Shown here: positions 24,375 through 33,162 of the stretch, piece after piece | How the letters are laid out: every line of letters starts with the position of its first letter | How positions within the stretch are numbered: position 1 is the first letter of the stretch | Assembly: GCA_903899015.1 (NCBI GenBank) | Contig: CAIUHP010000086.1 | Span: 1 to 44,080, forward strand | Origin: an uncultured Armatimonadota bacterium | Lineage (GTDB): Bacteria; Armatimonadota; Fimbriimonadia; Fimbriimonadales; Fimbriimonadaceae | Reading direction: 5' to 3' | DNA: 44,080 nt | Notes under the pieces: model-generated | Database searches by the model: none | Told to the model about the DNA's origin: nothing | Seen by the model: the letters and a program-made list of their open reading frames with translations, nothing else | Position numbers and translations under genes: made by a program

Positions 24375-26624
24375 CTACGAAGTTCCCGCCATGGCGCGTG
24401 GAATTGCGCCTTCAAACGCTTCCTTCAGTTCATCAACGGTCCAGACTAGGGTTTGGGTTCCAACATGAATGCTTAAACCTTCGCCAGTTCCAGAATGACC
24501 GACTGGATACGCCTGCAATCCGTATTGTGAAGCAAGGTCTTGGATCGCGGTTACCGAGTGGACCGTGACCAAAACACGACCCGGAAATTCGCCAAAGAGC
24601 ATGGAGTCTTCCCTGCTGCTGATATGAGGAACCGAGGCAATCTGGATGGGAGTCCCAGCGATGACCATTTCAGCGGCTGCTACCGCCAATCCGCCATCAC
24701 TCAAATCGTGAGCTGCGGTAATGATTCCCTCTGAAATACCCTTATTCAACGCCATACAAAGCCATTTTTCAGCTTCCACTTCTGGCGCCTCGGGATATCC
24801 ATCTTCAATGCCATGGATTTCGGCGAGGAATGCGCTCGCTCCGAGCCCCATTTGTTCCGGATCGGGCCCAATCACCGACATCATCACCAGAATGCCAGGA
24901 TCCTTTGCCGAAATGCCTACTCGCTTTTCTGCATCATCCAAAAGTCCGAGCATGCCTATCAACGGGGTGGGAGGAACTTCGCCCAAGTCGCTCTCGTTGT
25001 AGAAGCTCACGTTGCCGCTAATAACCGGTGTTCCCATGATTTCAGCCGCATCGGCAATGCCTTTCACGGCTTCACTGAACTGCCAGTAAACGTGAGGATA
25101 AGTAGGATTGCCAAAGTTCAAGCCGTCCGTCACCGCTCTCGGTTCTGCACCGGTACAAGCAACGTTTCTCGCCGCTTCAACAACGGCAAGTTGGCCACCT
25201 CGGTAGGGGTGCAGGTAGCACTGCCGGGCGTTGCCATCAATTTTGAGCGCGATTCCCTTCTTAGTTCCGCGAGGGGCCAGAACAGCCGCGTCTCCCGCTC
25301 CAAATCCAAGAGTCGTTTGAGTTTGCACCTGTTGGTCGTATTGCTCGAAAATCCAGCGCTTACTGGCAATTTCTGGCGATGCCAGAAGCTTCAGCAGGCT
25401 CGACTTTGCGTCCGTTAGTGGCAGTGAAGCTGGATCGAACTTAAACGCGTGTTGGAAATACTCAGGAACCGTTGTTGAGCTCTTATAGACCGGGCATTCG
25501 TCCGTCAAAAGTTTGGGATTGACTTCACACTCAACTTTTCCATGACGTGAAATCGTCACCATTCCATTGTCGGTGATATTTCCAATGACGACCGCTTTCA
25601 GCCCCCACTTGTGGAACACGTCGAGCACTTCTTGCTCTCGACCTTTCTCTGCTACCGCCAGCATTCGCTCTTGACTTTCGCTTAGGAGCAACTCGTAAGC
25701 GGTCATGTCGTCTTCTCGCATCGGCACTAGGTCGAGGTTGACATCCATGCCTACGCTCCCTTGACTGGCCATTTCGATCGTCGAGCAAGTAAGGCCTGCC
25801 GCTCCCATGTCTTGAATCGCGACAACAGCTCCGGTCTTGAGCGCTTCCAAAGTGGCTTCGATCAACAGTTTCTCAGCAAATGGATCTCCGATTTGTACAT
25901 TGGGGCGCTTGGCGTCGTTGTCTTCGCCTAGGGCATCGCTCGCAAAGGTCGCGCCGTGAATCCCATCTTTGCCGGTCGCCGATCCAAGGTAGATCACCGG
26001 ATTGCCTACTCCAGATGCAGCGGCAGTTGTAACCTCATCGAGCTTCAATATTCCAACGCACATCGCGTTGACGAGGGGATTCCCACTGTAGCGAGGGTGA
26101 AAACCGACCTCGCCCGCCACAGTCGGAACGCCCACGCAGTTCCCATATCCGGCAATGCCGGCAACGACATGCTCGAACAAGTAGCGATTTCGTTCCACAA
26201 CTTCGGGTGACCCACTACCGTCTGTAATGGGGCCAAACCGCAGAGAATTCAGCGCTGCAATCGGTCGAGCTCCCATGGTGAGGATGTCGCGTATGATGCC
26301 GCCAACACCGGTGGCAGCACCTTGATAAGGTTCCACTGCAGAAGGGTGATTGTGAGATTCCACCTTCATCGTGATGCCAAGGCCATCGCCAATGTCGACA
26401 ATTCCAGCATTCTCTAGGCCTGCACCTTCCATCGCCTCTTTGTACTTTTTAAAGTAGGCAAGCACGGGTCGGGAATATTTATAACCGCAGTGCTCGCTCC
26501 ACATAACTGCGAACATTCCTAGTTCGGTGTAAGTAGGTTCTCTATCAAGGAGTTTGAGGATGAGATCGTACTCACCATCATTCAGTCCCATGGACGTGTA
26601 CACTTCGGGGGAGATGAGGGCCAT
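24375..26624 (-). CDS. purL: Phosphoribosylformylglycinamidine synthase subunit PurL
   Basis: PurL makes FGAM from FGAR, ATP and glutamine-derived ammonia in purine synthesis. From ATG 26624 it has 749 residues, normal for the small PurL that works with PurQ and PurS. Motifs seen are MFAVMWSEHCGYKYSRPVL, VKVESHNHPSAVEPYQGAAT-like KVESHNHPSAVEPYQGAATG, and HDLSDGGLAVAAAEM. The longer reading from 26816 is rejected because it adds 64 unrelated residues. TATAAT lies exactly 7 nt before the ATG. purQ and purS are not in the window. Confidence 0.97.
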   Translation of the reverse strand: MALISPEVYTSMGLNDGEYDLILKLLDREPTYTELGMFAVMWSEHCGYKYSRPVLAYFKKYKEAMEGAGLENAGIVDIGDGLGITMKVESHNHPSAVEPYQGAATGVGGIIRDILTMGARPIAALNSLRFGPITDGSGSPEVVERNRYLFEHVVAGIAGYGNCVGVPTVAGEVGFHPRYSGNPLVNAMCVGILKLDEVTTAAASGVGNPVIYLGSATGKDGIHGATFASDALGEDNDAKRPNVQIGDPFAEKLLIEATLEALKTGAVVAIQDMGAAGLTCSTIEMASQGSVGMDVNLDLVPMREDDMTAYELLLSESQERMLAVAEKGREQEVLDVFHKWGLKAVVIGNITDNGMVTISRHGKVECEVNPKLLTDECPVYKSSTTVPEYFQHAFKFDPASLPLTDAKSSLLKLLASPEIASKRWIFEQYDQQVQTQTTLGFGAGDAAVLAPRGTKKGIALKIDGNARQCYLHPYRGGQLAVVEAARNVACTGAEPRAVTDGLNFGNPTYPHVYWQFSEAVKGIADAAEIMGTPVISGNVSFYNESDLGEVPPTPLIGMLGLLDDAEKRVGISAKDPGILVMMSVIGPDPEQMGLGASAFLAEIHGIEDGYPEAPEVEAEKWLCMALNKGISEGIITAAHDLSDGGLAVAAAEMVIAGTPIQIASVPHISSREDSMLFGEFPGRVLVTVHSVTAIQDLASQYGLQAYPVGHSGTGEGLSIHVGTQTLVWTVDELKEAFEGAIPRAMAGTS

Positions 26625-27060
26625 CACAACAATTATAGCTTGGCGGAGGGGTCTAACTTTGCCTCTCGTGCTCGCACTCGCCATTGGTTGTGGCGAAGCT
26701 CCTCGATTCAATTTTGAAGGCGAATGGATCGGGTTCCGAAAAATCCCTTCTGATCCCAACGCAAATCCCGACGTTGTGCGCTCAGCCAGCGAAGTCAAAA
26801 TCATCATCAAACCCAACAGTCGGTTCGATATGTTTTACAAGCTGATCCCGACTTCCGGAAATGTCTCAATCTCAGGCAACAAAGCCACCCTCACAGTTAC
26901 GAATACGATTGACCCTCACCTCGATCGCGACCAAGCCAAATTGCGCGAAATGTATGCGCCAATAGAATTAACTGGCCAAAAGGATCTCACGGTTGTATTT
27001 TTTGACCCGAAATCAACCGATGGAGAAAAAGTGACGTTGAAACGAATCGCAACGCCTTGA
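26614..27060 (+). CDS. Small putative lipoprotein
   Basis: From ATG 26614 the protein has 148 residues with a basic n-region (AWRRG), a hydrophobic stretch and lipobox LAIGC, so it is predicted to be lipid-anchored. The mature domain of about 120 residues reads GEWIGFRKIPSDPNANP, then beta-rich sequence with RFDMFYKLIPTSGNVSISGN, resembling small lipocalin-like domains, but I cannot name a family. Its start overlaps the divergent purL start by 11 nt, so each gene's promoter lies in or against the other gene. Confidence 0.75.
   Translation: MRAITTIIAWRRGLTLPLVLALAIGCGEAPRFNFEGEWIGFRKIPSDPNANPDVVRSASEVKIIIKPNSRFDMFYKLIPTSGNVSISGNKATLTVTNTIDPHLDRDQAKLREMYAPIELTGQKDLTVVFFDPKSTDGEKVTLKRIATP
26632..26637 (-). 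promoter_or_regulatory. Consensus -10 box of purL, leaderless
   Basis: TATAAT on the minus strand ends exactly 7 nt before the purL ATG at 26624, which would put the transcription start at the first base of the start codon. No good -35 lies 16-18 nt upstream (AAAGTT at 17). The box lies inside the coding region of the divergent lipoprotein gene. Confidence 0.6.
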
Positions 27061-27099
27061 TTGCGTCTTCCGTATCCAACAGTGTCCCAGAGCATCCTG

Positions 27100-27654
27100 A
27101 TGAGGGTTTCCGTACTTTATTTCTTGATACCGGCCAGCCTTGCAACCTACGGTGGTTTTCTTTACTACCGGCTCGCGTGGCTACACCATCAGAGTGTTCG
27201 AGCTCTCCAGCACGTTGACGCTCAACTAAACAGTCACCATCAGCTGTTGCCTCACCTCATTCTTGCGATCGCTCAGCATGCGCATCACGAACGTGAAATT
27301 CTTGATAATGCGATCAAGGCTCGACGTGCCGTCCTCAATGCGAGAACTCTTGAGGAGCGAATGATGGCTTCCTCTCAATTGAGCCATGCCTTACGCCACC
27401 TCTTTCAGTTGTCTGAAGCATGCTCCTTGCTCCACATGAACGATGAAGCGAGCTTGATCCACATGCAAGTTGTTGTCGCGGAGCAAAAAATCGCGCTGGC
27501 TCGGGAATATTACAATCATGTAACCCAGCACTACAACGAGCGCATCAGCCGATTCCCCCACAATTTGATGGCCCACATCGCCGGATTCGAACGAAAAATA
27601 CCGTTCGAATTGGGCGATCATGTTGGTCACAGCTTCGCGCGCATGGAATGCTGA
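27100..27654 (+). CDS. LemA-family membrane protein, divergent
   Basis: 184 residues from ATG 27100 (TTG 27061, right after the preceding stop, is the alternative). One N-terminal membrane segment (VSVLYFLIPASLATYGGFLY) is followed by a helical bundle. LemA features are the ordered pattern VDAQLNSHHQLLPHLI, HEREILDNAIKARRAV, then AREYYNHVTQHYNERISRFP and a Gly-Phe near the end. The usual DLIPNLV and YP-LKA motifs are changed and His is unusually frequent. It probably sits in the membrane with a cytoplasmic or exposed bundle. Function of the family is poorly known. Confidence 0.75.
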   Translation: MRVSVLYFLIPASLATYGGFLYYRLAWLHHQSVRALQHVDAQLNSHHQLLPHLILAIAQHAHHEREILDNAIKARRAVLNARTLEERMMASSQLSHALRHLFQLSEACSLLHMNDEASLIHMQVVVAEQKIALAREYYNHVTQHYNERISRFPHNLMAHIAGFERKIPFELGDHVGHSFARMEC

Positions 27655-27657
27655 TTG

Positions 27658-29706
27658 TCAGACAGTTTCTAGGGCCGTCAGTGTAAATGCATATTGCATC
27701 GCGACATCTTTCAGATAGTCATATCGCCCTGAAGCTCCGCCGTGACCACCATCCATTCGGCACTTGAACAAGACAGGAGTGTCATCTGATCGGACCGCTC
27801 GCATCTTAGCCACATACTTCGCCGGCTCGTGGTAGCTGACTTGGCTGTCATTCAGGCTCGTCACCACTAACATCGTGGGATACGAAACATTTCTGATGTT
27901 CTCATACGGGCTGTATGCGCGAATCCAGCGATATTGCTCTTCGATCTTAGGGTTTCCCCACTCGTTGAACTCACTGGTGGTAAGAGGCAGCGTTTCGTCG
28001 AGCATGGTGTTGATGACATCCACAAACGGAACCATTGCCAGCGCGGCTTTGCACAGATTGGGCCGCAGATTGACCACTGCGCCAACCAATAATCCGCCCG
28101 CACTTCCCCCCATGATCGCCAGCTTCTTTCGATCGGTTCGCTTTGATTTCACAAGGAAGTCGGCACAAGCGATGAAGTCCGTGAACGTGTTCATCTTGTT
28201 GGCCATCTTGCCAGCGTCGTACCATTCCTCACCCATGTCGCCCCCGCCTCGGATCTGACCGACTGCGTAGATAAAGCCTCGGTCAAGGAGGCTGATGATG
28301 TTGGGGCTAAATCCAAAGGTGGCCGACATTCCGTATGACCCGTAGGCGTACAGCAACGTTGGCATTGCTTTCTTCTTGAGATCCTTGCGATAGACAAGTC
28401 CCATTGGCACTTTGCACCCATCCTTCGCCGTCACCCAAACTCGCTCGGTCCGATACTGTTTGCTGTCAAAACCAGGGGTTTCAGTTCGCTTAAGAATTTT
28501 CTTCTTTCCGGTTTCCAAATCCAACTCGATCGTCTCGAGCGGCTTCACCGCGGAAGAATAGGTGTATCTCAGTTTCGAAGTCTCAAATTCAGCATTGGCT
28601 CCTATCGACACCGAATAGGCCGCATCCTTGAATTGAAGTCTTTGAATTTCGCCAGACTTCAGGTCAACAACCCTTATACCGGGCAACCCATTTTGACGGT
28701 CACCGAGAACGATGTGATCTTTCAGAACCAGGAAGTTATTGATCCTGACTTGAGGGTCGTGAGGTACGACCTCGGTCCATTGATCGGGTGCCGATACTGG
28801 GGTGCTGATGATGCGGAAGTTCTTCGCATCTTTGTCGGTTCGCACGTAAAATCGGTCGGCGTTGTGCTCGAGGCTAAACCGCTCTTTTGGTTTGCGGGCA
28901 AAGATCAATTTTGGCTCGGCATTCGGCGTCTCGGTTTCAAGCACATAGACGTCGTTTTCTTCTTTGCTATGGCCTCCAAAAACGAGATACTTCTCATCTT
29001 GAGTTTTAGTCAGATAGAGGTCGAATAAGCTATCGTCCTCCTGCATGACCAAAACCGGTTCCGATTCCCCGAGTGTCAATCGGAAGAGCTGGAAGCTCCG
29101 CTTGGTGACTTCATGCTCCTGGATCACAAAAAGTGTTTTGCTGTCAGCAGCCCACTCCACCGAATCCACCCGTTCCATCAAATTCTCGGTGACCGCTCCG
29201 GTTTCCAAATTCTTGACGTGTAGTTTGTATTGTCGGTAGCCCGTCTCGTCCGTCGTGTAGGCGAGAAGTTTATTGTCGGGGCTGACCTCGAGCGCTCCGA
29301 TGCTGTAAAACGCCTTCCCCACCGCAAGTTCGTTTTGATCAAGCAAAACGAACTCCTTGCTTCGGTTGTTCTTCTTTCGGCATCGGATCGGATAGCTTTG
29401 CCCCTTCACTGTTCGGTGATAGTAAAGCCAGCCATTCTTGGGATAAGGCACCGATTGATCGTCCTCTTTGATTCTCCCAAGCATCTCCTCGTACAGCTTC
29501 GCTTGGAGTTCCTTTGTAGGCTCCATTGCCGCCTCGAAGTAAGTGTTTTCCGCGTTCAAATAACTCAGAACTTTGGGATTTTGCTTCTCTCGGAGCCACG
29601 CATAGTCGTCGACCAGTTCGTCACCATGAATCTTGGTGACGACAGGAACTCGTTTCGCAGTCGGTGCGGTGATGTCGAGGTTGAAAGATAACGGTGTGTG
29701 ATTCAT
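27658..29706 (-). CDS. Oligopeptidase B / prolyl oligopeptidase family (S9A)
   Basis: A serine peptidase cutting short peptides; oligopeptidase B prefers sites after Arg or Lys. The 682-residue protein has an N-terminal beta-propeller and a C-terminal alpha/beta hydrolase domain. The nucleophile motif is GGSAGGLLVGAVVNLRP; the Asp and His lie in SLNDSQVSYHEPAKY and DGGHGGASGRYDYL. PYAYGSYG-type LLYAYGSYGMS and RGGGDMGEEWYDAGK match OpdB. No signal peptide, so probably cytoplasmic. It converges with the LemA-like gene, with 3 nt between stops. Confidence 0.93.
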   Translation of the reverse strand: MNHTPLSFNLDITAPTAKRVPVVTKIHGDELVDDYAWLREKQNPKVLSYLNAENTYFEAAMEPTKELQAKLYEEMLGRIKEDDQSVPYPKNGWLYYHRTVKGQSYPIRCRKKNNRSKEFVLLDQNELAVGKAFYSIGALEVSPDNKLLAYTTDETGYRQYKLHVKNLETGAVTENLMERVDSVEWAADSKTLFVIQEHEVTKRSFQLFRLTLGESEPVLVMQEDDSLFDLYLTKTQDEKYLVFGGHSKEENDVYVLETETPNAEPKLIFARKPKERFSLEHNADRFYVRTDKDAKNFRIISTPVSAPDQWTEVVPHDPQVRINNFLVLKDHIVLGDRQNGLPGIRVVDLKSGEIQRLQFKDAAYSVSIGANAEFETSKLRYTYSSAVKPLETIELDLETGKKKILKRTETPGFDSKQYRTERVWVTAKDGCKVPMGLVYRKDLKKKAMPTLLYAYGSYGMSATFGFSPNIISLLDRGFIYAVGQIRGGGDMGEEWYDAGKMANKMNTFTDFIACADFLVKSKRTDRKKLAIMGGSAGGLLVGAVVNLRPNLCKAALAMVPFVDVINTMLDETLPLTTSEFNEWGNPKIEEQYRWIRAYSPYENIRNVSYPTMLVVTSLNDSQVSYHEPAKYVAKMRAVRSDDTPVLFKCRMDGGHGGASGRYDYLKDVAMQYAFTLTALETV

Positions 29707-30036
29707 AAATGAGATGGCCCTTCGCGAGTTCTACGCGATCCAGCATAGACCGTTCAGCACCATTCATGCCCCAAAGGTTCTAAATGCTCTCGTTTGGATC
29801 TTTCATGAACGCCTTGTTTGTGACACCGGAATGGCGGAAATCCCAATTCATGATCTTCCATTGCGAATCAATCTCTCAACCTAAGGCAAGAAGCTGTGAC
29901 GCACGCACACATAATGGCTTGCATATCTACACAAAACAGCGACAGGCTATCGCCGGGCTTCAACTTCTGGCGATGGCGGGCTCACTTGAGCTTATTAGCG
30001 CCGGTTCTTGAAGGCAAAGATTGGCTAGCCCAAACT
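29707..30036. other. Intergenic region without a recognised gene
   Basis: About 330 bases. A plus-strand frame at 29784-30011 has no start-site support or family-like sequence. It contains the upstream region of the oligopeptidase gene and the 3' flank of the unknown gene at 30037. No terminator was recognised. Confidence 0.4.
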
Positions 30037-30519
30037 TTACTGCTTGATACGAATTCGGTTGTTCTTTGGTTCGTGAGTTAATTCAACCAATCCCAACTCT
30101 TCCAGTAGTGGCGGAACATACACTCCGAAGCGTCCCCGGAGGCCCTTCTTCAAGCCGTACCAACCCTCTAACGGATTGTTCTCAGAGCGGGCCCAAGCTT
30201 CAAGGGTGTCTGGCTTCGCTTCCTTTTGCTCATCCGCACCACCCAAATCCATCCAGTCACCCCTAGCGGCGAGCATCGCCACTGTGTCTTGAATGCAGCG
30301 CGCATCGTAATACAGGGTGGTCGATCCCACCACGCAGACAATAACTTCGACACTATCCTTCATATCGAAATACATCTGATAGGAGGAGGTCCCAGGAGGG
30401 GTGTTCAGTTGGTAGGGATTGTCCTTGCCGCGCTTTTCCATCAACCAACTATACAGGCTCTGCGGTTTAGTTCCAACTGATTTGCCAGGGTGTATTTGGT
30501 CGAAGTCAAGAATATTCAT
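30037..30519 (-). CDS. Conserved protein of unknown function, 160 residues
   Basis: I do not know a function. The sequence has distinct blocks: PGTSSYQMYFD, STTLYYDARCIQDTVAMLAA, RGDWMDLGGADEQKEAKPDT, EAWARSENNPLEGWYGLKKG and LRGRFGVYVPPLLEELGLVE. From memory, similar blocks occur in uncharacterised proteins of several phyla, so I treat it as a real conserved family. A strong Shine-Dalgarno (GAAGGAG) lies 7-8 nt before its ATG. It is soluble with no signal or membrane segment, and stands alone between two intergenic gaps. Confidence 0.85.
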   Translation of the reverse strand: MNILDFDQIHPGKSVGTKPQSLYSWLMEKRGKDNPYQLNTPPGTSSYQMYFDMKDSVEVIVCVVGSTTLYYDARCIQDTVAMLAARGDWMDLGGADEQKEAKPDTLEAWARSENNPLEGWYGLKKGLRGRFGVYVPPLLEELGLVELTHEPKNNRIRIKQ

Positions 30520-30846
30520 TTAAAGACTCCTTCTGACATTGAATGGGAATTGTCTGAGCGACTAAGGGCCGAGAAAGTTAGGAGAGAGTAAGCAATAAAA
30601 AAGTTGAACCAACGCCCCCAGAAAGTGAAACTGGCTCTCTACTTCTGAGGTTCTTTGAACATTCACCCAAGTGATTTGACTTCAAGCAGTCAGGTTCTCC
30701 TCAGGAAAACGTCTTGTGGACGAATTTCTCCTGGATGGCAGGTTCTACAACTTTGACCGTCCAAAACTCTATGGGAAGCATCTGATACATTTGGAGAAGT
30801 TTCTCGCCCTTTACGGTCCGATTTGACCTTCCTTGCGAATAGAGAG
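30520..30846. other. Divergent intergenic region before the ECF sigma gene
   Basis: Holds the 5' flanks of the unknown gene (minus) and of the sigma factor gene (plus). I see no coding frame that is more than a shadow. If the sigma factor is autoregulated, its promoter should be here, but I could not identify a convincing -35/-10 pair. Confidence 0.4.
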
Positions 30847-31383
30847 ATGAATACCATGCAGCAATCTCTCACCTTGGAACCGGAGACTTCAATTCCACGC
30901 ATTACAAAACCGCGGTGGAGTTCAGAGGACCTATTCGAAGAATACTTTGAGCCAATCCACAGCTACTTTTCACGTCGGGTGAATTCGGCAGAAGATGTCA
31001 ATGATCTCACGGCCGAGACATTTGCCTCAACCGTCGGCACCAAGATCCCTCGGGGAGTGGAGCCTCTTAGTTGGCTCTACGGAATCTCTCGTCGCAAACT
31101 GGCCGATCATCTGCGCAGACAAAAGCGATCGGGCTTCGTTCCGACGGAAGTCGCACCCACGGCCATCAGTGAACGAGCGTTGATGATCCGCGACTGGGTC
31201 GATGCCCTACCATCAGACCAACGAGAAGCCCTATTGCTTCAGGCGCTCGAAGGCTTATCCGTGAATCAAATCGCAGTCGTCATGCATCGATCACCAAAGA
31301 GCGTGAAGGCGTTGCTACAACGTGCAAAGGAAAGCGTCCGGAATCAGTCGCGCATGGAATTCGAAATGGAGGAGAACCGATGA
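30847..31383 (+). CDS. ECF-type RNA polymerase sigma factor
   Basis: 178 residues from ATG 30847 (TTG 30823 and ATG 30856 are alternatives). Region 2 is seen as LFEEYFEPIHSYFSRRVNSA with EDVNDLTAETFAS, and region 2.4 as PLSWLYGISRRKLADHLRRQ. Region 4 is LPSDQREALLLQALEGLSVN followed by the helix-turn-helix IAVVMHRSPKSVKALLQRAK. It would redirect RNA polymerase to a small regulon. Its stop overlaps the start of the next gene by 4 nt (ATGA), the arrangement typical of sigma factor and regulator pairs. Confidence 0.9.
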   Translation: MNTMQQSLTLEPETSIPRITKPRWSSEDLFEEYFEPIHSYFSRRVNSAEDVNDLTAETFASTVGTKIPRGVEPLSWLYGISRRKLADHLRRQKRSGFVPTEVAPTAISERALMIRDWVDALPSDQREALLLQALEGLSVNQIAVVMHRSPKSVKALLQRAKESVRNQSRMEFEMEENR

Positions 31384-32954
31384 AACTTAATGATCAACTA
31401 TTGGAAGCCTATCCTGACTTCAATGCCAACGACGATGTTCGTCGGTTCTGTCGAGTTTCCATGCAGGCGCGATCCGAATCTTTACGGCGAAAACGACAAT
31501 TCAAGCGATCAGCTCTTGTGGGGGCATTCACCATCCTGTTAGGAGTTACCTCCTTTGGCTTGGGACCAAGAGCCTTAGCGGTCTACCGGCTCCAAAGAAT
31601 TGCGGGTTCCGTCGCCGATGCCCAAACCGCTGAAATTGACGAATATACGGTGCAGCCCAATGGAGAGCAAATCTTAAATGGACGCGAGTTGTATGATCGC
31701 GGGAAATGGAGAACCGAGCACGGCACCTCCATCCAAGTGTGGAAGGCTGGGAAGCTCTGGAGCCTGGACCCGATTGCCAAGAGGGTCATAGTCCAAGCCG
31801 CTCCAAACGGGCCAGCTGCCTATAGTTCGAACGGATTTAGCGTCAAAGCAATGATCTCCGATATTGCCCGATGGAAATTGACAGATCAGATCGAGATTGC
31901 AGATGGGCAGTTTAAGGGTGTCGCAGTCTCTCGGGTTACCATCACAAACTCGAACAAACGGGAGCGTTTGGTTGTACTTGCCAATCGCGAAACATCCATG
32001 CCAATCGCCTATCAGATGGAGTCCAAGACGATTCGCGGTTGGAAGCTTTCAGGATTAGCCCGAGCCAAATTTGATCAGCCACTCGACCAAAAGTTATTCG
32101 CAACGAATTTTAACCCGACCTATCCGGTAGTTGATCTGGATCAGTTTAAGGCGACATTCAAGGAGAAGATCGAAAAGCCGCTCGCTTCGTTCGCCTGGAA
32201 AAAGGATAGAAAGATCTCTATCCGGGTGGTCGATGTTAATCCAAATGGGCACGTATTCGTGCTCTACACGGATGGCGAAACTTTGATCCAGCGTCATAAG
32301 GAATCTGAGGCAACTCTGGCTACCGCGCGACAAGGAAGCGGTCGAGTTTTTGACGAATTTCGAGTGGATCATCCGATCATCAAGCTTCAATCTTCAATCG
32401 GTGTCGAATACGCCAGTGACTGGGCACTTCAACCCTACATCGATGGCCCTTCAGAACGGTTTCGAAGTGGCATTGTGCTGAAGAACGGTGAAGTCCTTCA
32501 GGGGGCCTGGTTCATCCCCACACGGCCAGTATCGTGGAAGCCTTTGTCGATCATAGTAACCTTTGACAACCAAGCTTCCATCTCCTATCAGGCGAAATTC
32601 GTATCTGTCTCAACTTCTCTGTTGCCCGATTGGGCTCCACTTATGGGTGTCGGGCCCCATACCGATGAAGACATCCTCATCGGTGAATTGGGGACACACC
32701 GTCGATTCTTGGAAGCAAATTCAGATGTTAAAGCCGTTATCGCTAGCTATGAGGCTGAGCTTGAGTTGAAGCGTAAGATGGAATCACGGGGAATGGGACC
32801 TTGGTCGAAAGGGGATCTGTTTTTGGGGCTGTATCGTCAGTATCTTAAACTCGGAGACCATCCCACTGCGCTGGATTATCTCAGGCAAGCAGCCGATGAT
32901 CCGGTAGCCGCTGAAGGGTTGACGGAAGCATTGGCCAAAGAAGGCTTGAGATAG
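31380..32954 (+). CDS. Membrane-anchored protein coupled to the ECF sigma factor
   Basis: 524 residues. A short basic cytoplasmic N terminus of about 44 residues precedes one membrane segment (SALVGAFTILLGVTSFGLG, about 45-63) and a long extracytoplasmic part. The latter starts with a domain that resembles the LolA/LppX-like periplasmic fold (repeated short beta stretches such as GKLWSLDPIAKRVIVQ) and ends with a TPR-like helix pair near the C terminus. Position suggests an anti-sigma factor or signal receptor, but no zinc-binding HxxxCxxC motif is present. Overlap with the sigma gene implies coupled translation. Confidence 0.75.
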   Translation: MKLNDQLLEAYPDFNANDDVRRFCRVSMQARSESLRRKRQFKRSALVGAFTILLGVTSFGLGPRALAVYRLQRIAGSVADAQTAEIDEYTVQPNGEQILNGRELYDRGKWRTEHGTSIQVWKAGKLWSLDPIAKRVIVQAAPNGPAAYSSNGFSVKAMISDIARWKLTDQIEIADGQFKGVAVSRVTITNSNKRERLVVLANRETSMPIAYQMESKTIRGWKLSGLARAKFDQPLDQKLFATNFNPTYPVVDLDQFKATFKEKIEKPLASFAWKKDRKISIRVVDVNPNGHVFVLYTDGETLIQRHKESEATLATARQGSGRVFDEFRVDHPIIKLQSSIGVEYASDWALQPYIDGPSERFRSGIVLKNGEVLQGAWFIPTRPVSWKPLSIIVTFDNQASISYQAKFVSVSTSLLPDWAPLMGVGPHTDEDILIGELGTHRRFLEANSDVKAVIASYEAELELKRKMESRGMGPWSKGDLFLGLYRQYLKLGDHPTALDYLRQAADDPVAAEGLTEALAKEGLR

Positions 32955-33162
32955 GTTTTACGGGCCAACCACCCTTCAAAGAACAGTCTTGGAAGGATCT
33001 TGGTGATCAAGGGACGATATATCTATAACTCTAGGGCGGCTCTTCGTAAAAATCCTTATGTGAGAGCCGTCCTGCTTGACGTCAGCACTCAAGACGCCAA
33101 CGCAAAGGGGCACTGAGCGACGAAGTGCATCCATGCGCACCGCATTCCTGGGGAGAGATTCT

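Noticed and set aside
26625-26816. 64-residue N-terminal extension of PurL
   Set aside because: Family proteins start near ISPEVYTSMGL, and a consensus -10 box lies inside the extension, 7 nt before ATG 26624.
29784-30011. 75-codon plus-strand frame between the oligopeptidase and the unknown gene
   Set aside because: No ribosome-binding site or recognisable protein pattern.
33037-33069. Stem CGGCTCT/AGAGCCG after the ECF partner gene as a terminator
   Set aside because: The loop is 19 nt and no T tract follows on either strand, so it is not convincing as a terminator.
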